Positions 1-5,712 of a stretch of DNA of 6,240 bases are shown piece after piece (within the stretch, counting starts at the first letter, position 1; the number at the start of each line of letters is the position of its first letter). Origin of the DNA: Deltaproteobacteria bacterium. Its GTDB lineage: Bacteria > Desulfobacterota_D > UBA1144 > Nemesobacterales > N074bin48. Position numbers and translations under genes: made by a program. Under the pieces are notes generated by a model. The model saw only the letters and a program-made list of their open reading frames with translations, searched no databases and had not been told where the DNA came from. The DNA lies in assembly GCA_004356685.1 (NCBI GenBank), contig SMWS01000132.1:1-6240 (forward strand). The letters are read 5' to 3'.

Positions 1-170
1 AGTTTCTACTCCTTTTAATTGGAGATATAAATAAAGATGACGATTTGTACAAAATAGCGTATAACTATGTTCGTAATACCGAAATATATATTCCAGAGTT
101 TAGTTTCTCTTCAAATGAAGACATAAAATCTGATTTGCTTAAAAATTTCATTATTTTAAATAGTTTTTAA
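1..170 (+). CDS. 3' end of a probable DUF3822 family protein (partial)
   Basis: An open frame enters from the left edge and gives about 55 residues up to a TAA that directly abuts the ATG of rsmD. The visible tail begins FLLLIGDINKDDDLYKIAYN and has the hydrophobic strand, acidic turn and D-LYK-A-Y pattern that I associate with the C-terminus of DUF3822 proteins. These proteins are of unknown function and have an actin/ASKHA-like fold prediction; in Bacteroidota they are commonly encoded just before rsmD. The family call rests on this short tail plus the gene order, so it is tentative. That the stretch is coding is more certain: the frame stays open to the edge and ends exactly at the next start, an arrangement that suggests translational coupling with rsmD. 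The start codon and most of the protein lie outside the window. Confidence 0.6.
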   Translation, partial: FLLLLIGDINKDDDLYKIAYNYVRNTEIYIPEFSFSSNEDIKSDLLKNFIILNSF

Positions 171-710
171 ATGCGCATAATATCCGGAACATTTAAAGGC
201 CGAAGAATAACTGCTCCAAAAAAATTACCTGTTCGTCCAACAACTGATATGGCGAAAGAAGCCTTATTTAATATCTTAAACAATTCTTTTTATTTTGATG
301 ACATATCAGTAATCGATTTATTTGCAGGTACAGGAAGTATAAGCTATGAATTTGCGTCAAGAGGTACTAAACAAATCACAGCTGTCGATCAAGATTATGG
401 TTTTATAAAATTTATTAATAAAACTGCTGAAACTTTCGAAATGCCAATTCAAACCATTAAAAGTGATGTGTTTAAATTTTTAGAAAATACAAAACTAAAA
501 GCAACTGTCATTTTTGCAGATCCACCATATTCGTTTACAGATGAGCAATTTTCGAAAATTCCAACATTAATATTTCAGAATGATTTATTAGAAGAAAACG
601 GACTTTTAATAGTAGAACATTCCAAGCGTACTAAATTATCTCATCTGGACTATTATGGTCATTCCAAACATTATGGAGGTAATGTGTTTAGCTTTTTTAA
701 AAAGGAGTAG
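171..710 (+). CDS. rsmD: 16S rRNA (guanine(966)-N2)-methyltransferase RsmD
   Basis: The 179-residue protein is a full-length RsmD-type SAM-dependent methyltransferase. It has the family N-terminus MRIISGTFKGRRI, the RPTTD-AKEALFNIL segment (about residues 22-36), the SAM-binding motif I DLFAGTGS (49-56), an acidic residue after strand 2 (AVDQD, 71-75) and the catalytic DPPY (117-120) that flips and holds the target base. RsmD makes m2G966 in 16S rRNA of the small ribosomal subunit, using S-adenosylmethionine in the cytoplasm. The length is typical for the family. The ATG starts on the base after the upstream stop codon, with no Shine-Dalgarno sequence, so translation is probably coupled to the preceding gene. 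The exact target nucleotide is taken from the family and was not tested here. Confidence 0.95.
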   Translation: MRIISGTFKGRRITAPKKLPVRPTTDMAKEALFNILNNSFYFDDISVIDLFAGTGSISYEFASRGTKQITAVDQDYGFIKFINKTAETFEMPIQTIKSDVFKFLENTKLKATVIFADPPYSFTDEQFSKIPTLIFQNDLLEENGLLIVEHSKRTKLSHLDYYGHSKHYGGNVFSFFKKE

Positions 711-853
711 GCTTAATCTTTTACAAGTTATTTTTTTTGTCCCTTTTTTTTCAGTACTTTAGAACTCGCTTAAAGCACCAACTATCTTCCTTGCTACTAT
801 AATTTACCAGTTATTCAATTGCCCAAATTTATTTTTTCATGCTTTATTATGGT

Positions 854-862
854 TAATTTTTG
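854..862 (+). promoter_or_regulatory. Weak candidate -7 promoter element for the lipoprotein operon
   Basis: The 179 bp gap between rsmD and the first lipoprotein gene must hold the operon promoter if the two are transcribed separately. The closest match to the Bacteroidota -7 motif (TAnnTTTG) is TAATTTTTG, which has one T too many. It would place the transcription start about 22 bases before the ATG at 890. I see no convincing -33 TTG at the usual 19-21 base spacing. The rest of the gap (711-853) is T-rich and shows no clear hairpin, RNA gene or small ORF. Confidence 0.25.
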
Positions 863-889
863 ATATTAATCACTAAAACAATAATACTT

Positions 890-1426
890 ATGAAAAAATT
901 AATTTTATTAGGATTAGCAGTTATAACATTGACTGCTTGCAAACAAGAACAACGATATTTTGCTGAATCAGATGAAATCAATACATTAAAAGCTGGTATT
1001 GCAGCCTTTGAATCAGCTGATTGGGAAAAATGGCAAAGTCATTTTGCTGATACAGCAAAAATTTATGTCAATTCAACAGACTCTATGTCTTTAGCCGACA
1101 GAGTAGCAGGTTTAAAAGAAATGACCAATGCCATGTCATCTTATGGTTTTGATCATGAAGATGACTATATAGAAATGGTTTTAGATAAGGAACATGAAAC
1201 TTGGGTATATTATTGGGCTACATATAATGGAACTGTTGCTGGAAGTGGAAAAGAACTCTCTATGCCTGTGCATTTGGCTGTACAATTTGCCAATGGAAAA
1301 ATAGTTGAAGAACACGTTTATTTTGATGCAACTGAAATGAATGCTGAATTTGCTGCTGTTGCTGCAGCAGCCGCTAAAATGGAAGAAGAATCTACCGAAG
1401 CTGATGCAGAAGAAAGTGATGAATAA
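890..1426 (+). CDS. NTF2/SnoaL-like lipoprotein, first tandem copy
   Basis: This is a 178-residue predicted lipoprotein. It begins MKKLILLGLAVITLTAC, a short type II signal peptide with lipobox LTAC and acylated Cys17. The mature part looks like one alpha+beta NTF2/SnoaL-like domain: a helix with the D-W pattern (about 28-52), 'IYVNS-DS' (58-65), strands around ETWVYYW (103-109) and PVHLAVQF (126-133). It ends in an Ala/Glu-rich acidic tail (155-178). NTF2-like folds serve as small enzymes or ligand-binding modules; no catalytic set is obvious, so the function is unknown. The ATG at 890 is preferred over a TTG at 860, because only the former gives a clean signal peptide directly after an A-rich leader. 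The next gene is a diverged copy 31 bp downstream. Anchoring in the outer or inner membrane cannot be decided; the CKQEQ sequence after the lipobox is only weakly like Bacteroidota surface-export signals. Confidence 0.85.
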   Translation: MKKLILLGLAVITLTACKQEQRYFAESDEINTLKAGIAAFESADWEKWQSHFADTAKIYVNSTDSMSLADRVAGLKEMTNAMSSYGFDHEDDYIEMVLDKEHETWVYYWATYNGTVAGSGKELSMPVHLAVQFANGKIVEEHVYFDATEMNAEFAAVAAAAAKMEEESTEADAEESDE

Positions 1427-1457
1427 AAAATAACATGATAACAAAATAATAATCAAC

Positions 1458-1979
1458 ATGAAAAAACTAATTTTATTAGGATTAACAATTATTTTATTTA
1501 CTGCTTGTCAACAAGAACAACGTTATTTCTCATCTTCTGCTGAAATTGATGCTTTAAAATCTGCTATTTCTGCTTTAGAAAACCAAGATTGGGATGCCTT
1601 TAAATCTTTTTATACAAATGACGGTGAAATATATGTGAATTCAAAAGATAGTATAACTGTTGACCAACGTATAACAGACCTTCAAGAAATTACATCTGCA
1701 CTTTCTAAATATGGTTTTGATGAAAAAGGTCAATTTGTTGAAATGATAATTGATGATGATAATGAAACATGGGTTAATTTTTGGGGGCAATGGAGCTGTA
1801 CATTTAAGCACAATGGAAAACAGCTTTCCATTCCAGTACACATAACAGTACAGTTTATTGATGGAAAAGCAAGTGAAGAATATATTTACTATGATGGTAC
1901 TTCTTTAAGTGCTGAGTTTAATGCAATGGCTGCTACAAAAACTATCTCTGAAGCTGAAGCACAAGAGACAATTGAATAG
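1458..1979 (+). CDS. NTF2/SnoaL-like lipoprotein, second tandem copy
   Basis: This 173-residue protein is a paralogue of the preceding gene. Counting by hand, 79 of the first 160 residues match with no gap, including the signal peptide MKKLILLGL, the lipobox FTAC with Cys17, QEQRYF (19-24), IYVNS-DS (58-65), YGFD (85-88), ETWV (103-106), PVH (126-128) and VQF (131-133). The C-terminal tails diverge: this one (about 160-173) is a short acidic tail without the alanine run. Strict colinearity shows local gene duplication followed by divergence, not two unrelated NTF2 proteins. The mature protein should be lipid-anchored outside the cytoplasm. The next gene starts 34 bp downstream on the same strand, so all three are probably one transcript. 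The biochemical role is unknown; the shared W, Y and H residues would be the first candidates for a ligand pocket. Confidence 0.85.
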   Translation: MKKLILLGLTIILFTACQQEQRYFSSSAEIDALKSAISALENQDWDAFKSFYTNDGEIYVNSKDSITVDQRITDLQEITSALSKYGFDEKGQFVEMIIDDDNETWVNFWGQWSCTFKHNGKQLSIPVHITVQFIDGKASEEYIYYDGTSLSAEFNAMAATKTISEAEAQETIE

Positions 1980-2013
1980 AAAACTTAATTACAAACCACT
2001 AAAACTAACCATT

Positions 2014-2766
2014 ATGAAAATTTTAAAAACAACATTACTAGTAACATTCGCATTATGTTTAACAATTAATTTTTCCCAAGCACAAAAAAGGTATAGGGTG
2101 CACCAGGACAATGTTAAACCATCAATGGTAGCTGAATATGAAAAAATCACCAAAGAGTTTAATGCTGCCTGTAAAGAACATAATGTACAAACAAGTTGGA
2201 TTACAGTTACGACTAGCGATTTTAAATACCTTTATGTGACACCCATAGAGAATATGGCCGATTTAGACCAACGTCCTTTTGCAGATATGGCAAAAGCAAT
2301 GGGAGATGATTTCGGTAAAATGTTTGAGCGCTTTGATAAATGTTATGATTCTCATGGAGGTTATATTATCACTCTAGATGAAGATCTTACATACATGCCA
2401 GATGGGATTTCGCTAACTCAAGAGGGTCAAAACCACCGTAAATATTATTACCTGTATTATACACCGGAGAATCAAGCCAAATTGAGAGAAGGTATGAAAG
2501 CCATTAAGGAGATGTTTGCAAGTAAAGAGTCTAAAGAATATTACCGCATATATCGCAGCGGATTTGGAACTATGGAAAGTTACTATATGGTAGCAATTTC
2601 GGCTAAAGATGAAATAGATTCTGCAACTAGAGGTAAAGCCAATGACGAACTTTTAGGCGATGGTCGCCATGAGGTATTTGCTAACCTTATGAAATATGTG
2701 TCAAAATTTGAAGAATTATCAGGAGAAATTCGACCGGATTTAGGGTATTCTCCAAAAGAAGAATAG
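2014..2766 (+). CDS. Secreted protein of unknown function with two similar halves
   Basis: The 250-residue product begins with a type I signal peptide (MKILKTTLLVTFALCLTINF then SQA) with likely cleavage after Ala23. The ATG at 2014 is chosen because the longer open frame (from 1909) would overlap the previous gene and bury the signal peptide. The mature protein seems to contain two related units: residues 25-120 (KRYRVHQDNVKPSM..., FKYLYVTPIENMADLD, ending GGYIITL) and 142-235 (RKYYYLYYTPENQAKL..., MESYYMVAISAKDEID, then a helix). Each has an aromatic strand, a charged helix, a second strand, and then an aromatic strand followed by an acidic turn. This resembles the dimeric alpha/beta-barrel (ferredoxin-like; ABM/NIPSNAP-type) fold duplicated in one chain, but that is inference from pattern. 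I do not recognise a named family. It is probably the last gene of the lipoprotein operon and is followed by a strong terminator. Confidence 0.8.
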   Translation: MKILKTTLLVTFALCLTINFSQAQKRYRVHQDNVKPSMVAEYEKITKEFNAACKEHNVQTSWITVTTSDFKYLYVTPIENMADLDQRPFADMAKAMGDDFGKMFERFDKCYDSHGGYIITLDEDLTYMPDGISLTQEGQNHRKYYYLYYTPENQAKLREGMKAIKEMFASKESKEYYRIYRSGFGTMESYYMVAISAKDEIDSATRGKANDELLGDGRHEVFANLMKYVSKFEELSGEIRPDLGYSPKEE

Positions 2767-2794
2767 CTAAAAATTAACCCAATAAATAAAACAA

Positions 2795-2821
2795 AAAGTG
2801 CGGTATTAAATACCGCACTTT
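2795..2821. terminator. Bidirectional intrinsic terminator between the envelope operon and rnpB
   Basis: A perfect 12 bp stem (AAAGTGCGGTAT / ATACCGCACTTT) closes a TAA loop. On the plus strand it is followed by TCGTTTTATT, 28 bp after the stop codon of the secreted-protein gene. On the minus strand it is followed by TTTTTGTTTTATTT, about 10 bases after the inferred 3' end of RNase P RNA. The U-tract is better on the minus side, so the hairpin probably ends rnpB and also stops the convergent operon. Confidence 0.9.
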
Positions 2822-2979
2822 CGTTTTATTAAGCAAATCTATAAGCCGAATTCTGTATATCCTGAATTCATTTCAGGATTTCTCCTTCTTGAAATCAAAA
2901 CATCCTTATCATTTATCTACGTTTACTGTTACCAGCAAACTTTAGCTGCCTACCCTCCAACATCGAGCGTGTCACTCTC

Positions 2980-2997
2980 TCCCGATAGCTATCGAAA
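2980..2997. repeat. Palindromic element within rnpB (diverged copy)
   Basis: TCCCGATAGCTATCGAAA holds the 12 bp perfect palindrome CGATAGCTATCG and shares the left arm TCCCGATA with the element at 3160-3177. In the RNA (UUUCGAUAGCUAUCGGGA) the imperfect DNA arms still pair through G-U wobbles, so the hairpin is kept while the DNA palindrome has decayed. It forms an apical helix in a variable part of RNase P RNA. Confidence 0.6.
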
Positions 2998-3159
2998 CGC
3001 TGGTTTACATGGCATTGCACCACATAGAGTTTACCTGATTTCACTACAGCTTAACCTGTACATTCTTTCTGTTGCACTTTTCCTAATCTCACGATTGGTG
3101 GCTGTTAACCACTATGATGCACTATGGTGTTCGGACTTTCCTCCCAAGTGCTAAAACAA

Positions 3160-3177
3160 TCCCGATAATTATCGGGA
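3160..3177. repeat. Perfect 18 bp palindrome in the rnpB P3-like arm
   Basis: TCCCGATAATTATCGGGA is an exact palindrome. It forms the tip of a hairpin arm closed by GUGCU/AGCAC near the 5' end of RNase P RNA. It differs from the 2980-2997 element mainly in the central bases (AATT against GCTA-type centre). From memory, CCCGATAGCTATCGGG-type palindromes are abundant in Flavobacteriaceae genomes; this was not checked here. Confidence 0.65.
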
Positions 3178-3211
3178 CAGCACCAAAGCGATAAGGCAAT
3201 TTACTTAACGA

Positions 3212-3219
3212 CAAAATTA
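3212..3219 (-). promoter_or_regulatory. rnpB promoter, -7 element
   Basis: On the minus strand the octamer TAATTTTG matches the Bacteroidota -7 consensus TAnnTTTG exactly. It ends about 6 bases before the 5' end of RNase P RNA inferred independently from helix P1, which is the expected spacing. A second identical octamer lies 21 bp upstream (3233-3240). A canonical -33 TTG at 19-21 bases is not obvious. Confidence 0.7.
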
Positions 3220-3270
3220 CAATAAACTAATTCAAAATTATGAATTCTGAATTGTTAATAACTCAAGCCA

Positions 3271-3298
3271 AATTCTGAATTCTGAATTCTGAATTCTA
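3271..3298. repeat. Heptamer tandem repeat (AATTCTG, four units)
   Basis: Three exact AATTCTG units and a fourth, AATTCTA, are followed by a partial AATT. A separate AATTCTGAATTG occurs at 3243-3254. The array lies between the divergent rnpB and dnaX promoters. Similar AATTCTG runs are, from memory, common between genes in this group. No coding potential is seen in 3207-3334. Confidence 0.9.
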
Positions 3299-3309
3299 AA
3301 TTGATTTTT

Positions 3310-3317
3310 TAACTTTG
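3310..3317 (+). promoter_or_regulatory. dnaX promoter, -7 element
   Basis: TAACTTTG matches the Bacteroidota -7 consensus TAnnTTTG exactly. It would start transcription near 3323, leaving a leader of only about 12 bases before the dnaX ATG. The position where a -33 TTG should lie falls inside the heptamer array (TTCTG at 3287-3291), so the -33 is at best degenerate. Confidence 0.65.
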
Positions 3318-3334
3318 TTATTCAAGAAATTTCA

Positions 3335-5101
3335 ATGGAACACTTTATAGTATCTGCCAGAAAATACAGACCACAAACATTTAGCGATGTTATTGGGCAG
3401 AAGGCTATTACCAATACTTTGCAAAGTGCTATAGAAAATAATCATCTCGCGCAAGCCTTGTTATTTACAGGCCCTCGTGGTGTTGGAAAAACGACTTGTG
3501 CTCGTATTTTGGCTAAAATGATCAATCAAAATGGAGACGAAATACAAGATGAAGATTATGCGTTTAATATTTTTGAATTAGATGCCGCTTCAAATAATTC
3601 GGTCGATGATATAAGAAATTTAACTGACCAAGTTCGCATTCCGCCACAAGTTGGAAAATATAAAGTGTATATTATTGATGAAGTACACATGCTGTCTCAA
3701 TCGGCATTTAATGCCTTTTTAAAAACATTAGAAGAGCCACCAAAACACTGTATTTTTATTCTCGCTACGACAGAAAAACACAAAATAATACCCACAATTT
3801 TATCGCGCTGCCAGATTTTCGATTTTAAACGCATTACTGTTAAGGATACTAAAGACTATTTAAAGTTCATTGCAAAAGAACAAGGTATTACTGCCGACGA
3901 TGATGCTTTGCATATTATCGCTCAAAAAGCAGATGGTGCCATGCGTGATGCACTTTCAATTTTTGATCGTGTAGTAAGTTTTTCGGGTAAAAAATTAACG
4001 AGACAGGCAGTAACCGAAAATTTAAATGTACTGGATTACGAAACCTATTTTACAAGTACCGATTTAATATTAGAAAACAATATTCCTGAATTGTTAATAC
4101 AATTCAATAACACATTATCAAAAGGATTTGACGGTCATCACTATATCGCAGGATTAGCATCTCATTTTAGAGATTTATTGGTAAGTAAAACTCCCGAAAC
4201 TATTGAGTTGTTAGAAGTTGGTGAGCAGACAAAAGCAAAGTATTTAGAACAATCACAAAAAACATCGCAAGAATTTCTTCTGAAAGGCATTGAATTGTCT
4301 AACGATTGCGATTTGAAATACAAAGCAAGCCGAAACCAACGGTTACTTGTTGAGTTATGCCTTATGCAATTGGCATCGATTACTTTTGATGCTGAAAAAA
4401 AAAACAATAAACCCTTCATAATTCCAGCATCCTATTTCAAGATCAAAGGCATAGAACCTGTTGCTATTAATCCATCTGTTTTAGATGCAGTAAATGAGCA
4501 AAAAGAAGAATATCCAACTGAAGTTTCTAAAGAATCAGATTCAGAAAAAACTATTGAAACAGAAGCTGATGTTATTGAAGAACAGTTAAAAGTTGATAAA
4601 AAAATTGCCGTTAAACGCCCGGAAATTATTCTGAATACACAAAAAAAATCGTCTGGACTTTCTTTAAGTAGCATTAAAAAGAAAAAAGAGCACCTTATTA
4701 AGCAAATGGATGTTATTCTTGAAGAAGAAGATTTACCTAAAGAAGATTTTACCGAAACCCAAATGCGTAAAGTTTGGGGAAATTTTGTGTTACAAATTGA
4801 AAAGAAAGGCAAATATAATTTTGCTTCAATATTACAAATTGATACTCCAAAATTAGTAGGCACGACTATTCATTTAGAGTTTCCGAATGCTACAAATAAA
4901 ATAGAAATAGAACAAGAAAAACACGATTTATTAAGGTACTTAAAACAAGAACTAAATAACTTCGATATAAGCTTGTCTATAACTGTTAACGAAGCTTTAG
5001 AAAAAAATTATGCATACAGTCCGACAGAAAAATATAAAAAGCTAAAAGAGAAAAATAATAGAATTGAACTTTTACGCAAAACGTTTGATTTAGATATTTA
5101 A
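3335..5101 (+). CDS. dnaX: DNA polymerase III subunit tau/gamma (clamp loader ATPase)
   Basis: The 588-residue DnaX is the ATPase of the clamp loader that places the beta sliding clamp on primed DNA and tethers polymerase III. AAA+ motifs are intact: N-terminal RKYRPQTFSDVIGQ (9-22), Walker A GPRGVGKT (46-53), Walker B with DEVH (115-118), sensor 1 ATTE (144-147), the SRC arginine finger (157-159) and sensor 2 GAMRDALS (201-208). The collar domain runs to about 352. A charged, low-complexity linker (about 385-470) follows, then a C-terminal domain (about 471-588) ending KTFDLDI. The four cysteines that bind zinc between Walker A and ELDAAS in most DnaX proteins are absent, with a shortened loop (64-80); I believe this is usual in flavobacteria. 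An A10 run at codons 354-357 may let a shorter gamma form be made. miaE follows 18 bp downstream. Confidence 0.97.
   Translation: MEHFIVSARKYRPQTFSDVIGQKAITNTLQSAIENNHLAQALLFTGPRGVGKTTCARILAKMINQNGDEIQDEDYAFNIFELDAASNNSVDDIRNLTDQVRIPPQVGKYKVYIIDEVHMLSQSAFNAFLKTLEEPPKHCIFILATTEKHKIIPTILSRCQIFDFKRITVKDTKDYLKFIAKEQGITADDDALHIIAQKADGAMRDALSIFDRVVSFSGKKLTRQAVTENLNVLDYETYFTSTDLILENNIPELLIQFNNTLSKGFDGHHYIAGLASHFRDLLVSKTPETIELLEVGEQTKAKYLEQSQKTSQEFLLKGIELSNDCDLKYKASRNQRLLVELCLMQLASITFDAEKKNNKPFIIPASYFKIKGIEPVAINPSVLDAVNEQKEEYPTEVSKESDSEKTIETEADVIEEQLKVDKKIAVKRPEIILNTQKKSSGLSLSSIKKKKEHLIKQMDVILEEEDLPKEDFTETQMRKVWGNFVLQIEKKGKYNFASILQIDTPKLVGTTIHLEFPNATNKIEIEQEKHDLLRYLKQELNNFDISLSITVNEALEKNYAYSPTEKYKKLKEKNNRIELLRKTFDLDI
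4395..4404 (+). other. A10 run in dnaX, possible slippage site for a gamma form
   Basis: Ten consecutive A are read as GAA AAA AAA AAC at codons 354-357, just after the collar domain. The -1 frame (or one added A in the mRNA) reads AAA CAA TAA and stops at 4408-4410, giving about 358 residues. The +1 frame (or one lost A) reads ACA ATA AAC CCT TCA TAA and stops at 4419-4421, giving about 361 residues. Either product keeps the ATPase and collar and loses the tau tail. No clear Shine-Dalgarno-like or stem-loop stimulator is visible, which favours polymerase slippage over ribosomal frameshifting. It is the longest A run I see in the gene; an A8 at 4641-4648 is next. Confidence 0.45.
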
Positions 5102-5119
5102 CAATTATAGAATTAAAGT

Positions 5120-5701
5120 ATGCTTGGCTTAAAACTTCCTACTGATCCGCGTTGGGTAAATATTGTAGAAAAAAACATTGAAGAAATACTTACAGACCAT
5201 GCCTTTTGTGAACAAAAAGCAACAAGCACTGCTATTTCTCTTATAGTAAGTTTTCCTGAATATACCGAATTGGTACAGGAAATGACAGCTTTAGTAAAAG
5301 AAGAAATGAGTCATTTTAAAATGGTACATGATATCATTATTAAACGAGGCTGGATTTTAGGAAGAAACCGAAAAGATGACTATGTGTTGCAGCTCATAAA
5401 ATTCTTTCCAAAAGGTGGAAGCCGAACTACACACTTAGTACATCGTTTGTTATATGCAGCTTTAATTGAAGCCAGAAGCTGTGAACGTTTCAGGTTATTA
5501 TCGGAAGAATTAAAAGATAAAGAATTGGCACAGTTTTATAAAAGTTTAATGGTAAGCGAAGCGAATCACTACACCATGTTTTTAGGATTTGCAAGGCAAT
5601 ATGGAGACAGAAAAGAAGTTGATAAAAAATGGCAAGAGCTTTTAGTTTTTGAAGCAGAAATTATGAAAGGTTTGGGAACTTCTGAAACTATACATGGTTA
5701 A
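5120..5701 (+). CDS. miaE: tRNA 2-methylthio-N6-isopentenyladenosine-37 hydroxylase MiaE
   Basis: The 193-residue protein starts MLGLKLPTDPRWV, typical of MiaE, and has the ferritin-like diiron pattern in order: Glu31 (CEQKA), Glu62 and His65 in EEMSHF, Glu117 (ALIEARSCERF), and Glu147 with His150 in SEANHY. MiaE uses O2 to hydroxylate the isopentenyl group of ms2i6A37 next to the anticodon of tRNAs that read U-starting codons, giving ms2io6A. It needs MiaA and MiaB to have acted first; those genes are not in the window. All six ligand positions are present and the length is normal, so it should be active. The ATG lies 18 bp after dnaX with an A-rich leader and no promoter-like motif between, so it is probably co-transcribed with dnaX. 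No functional link to DnaX is evident. Confidence 0.95.
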   Translation: MLGLKLPTDPRWVNIVEKNIEEILTDHAFCEQKATSTAISLIVSFPEYTELVQEMTALVKEEMSHFKMVHDIIIKRGWILGRNRKDDYVLQLIKFFPKGGSRTTHLVHRLLYAALIEARSCERFRLLSEELKDKELAQFYKSLMVSEANHYTMFLGFARQYGDRKEVDKKWQELLVFEAEIMKGLGTSETIHG

Positions 5702-5712
5702 ATTGGCATAAA

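Larger units (their letters stand above)
2831..3206 (-). ncRNA. rnpB: RNase P RNA, catalytic subunit (bacterial type A-like)
   Basis: Read on the minus strand, this stretch has the conserved RNase P core. GAGGAAAGTCCGA (complement of 3131-3143) is the 5' side of P4, AGATAAATGAT (2908-2918) is a conserved region, and ACAGAATTCGGCTTAT (2841-2856) is the 3' side. The P4 pair CCGAA (3130-3134) with TTCGG (2846-2850) replaces the CCGGG/CCCGG of E. coli, a compensated change that supports true pairing. The ends were set by helix P1: AGUAAAUU (3198-3205) pairs with GAUUUGCU (2832-2839), with two G-U pairs. A P3-like arm is closed by GUGCU/AGCAC with an apical palindromic hairpin. The length of about 376 nt is normal. 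The RNA removes 5' leaders from pre-tRNAs together with RnpA. It is an independent unit with its own promoter and a terminator just downstream. The ends may be off by a few bases. Confidence 0.95.

Noticed and set aside
700..755. Possible terminator after rsmD (AAAAAGG pairing with CCTTTTT)
   Set aside because: The stem is about 7 bp, mostly A-T, with a loop of about 35 bases; too weak to claim in T-rich DNA.
860..889. TTG start ten codons upstream for the first lipoprotein
   Set aside because: It adds a hydrophobic extension before a perfect lipoprotein signal peptide; the ATG at 890 aligns with the start of the paralogue.
1181..1841. Antisense open frames opposite the two lipoprotein genes
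   Set aside because: Both sense frames encode clear lipoproteins with conserved residues; the antisense products are Phe/Ser/Cys-rich, as expected from the complement of Lys/Glu-rich codons.
1909..2013. Earlier start for the secreted protein
   Set aside because: It overlaps the end of the second lipoprotein gene and places a basic extension before a normal signal peptide.
2969..3154. 61-residue open frame on the plus strand
   Set aside because: It lies wholly within rnpB on the opposite strand and has no protein-like signature; the region is fully explained by RNase P RNA.
3243..3303. CRISPR-like array
   Set aside because: The unit is only 7 bp with no spacers, so it is a simple tandem repeat.
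4162..4863. Two antisense open frames within dnaX
   Set aside because: They are shadows of the conserved dnaX reading frame and have no recognisable domain or start context.
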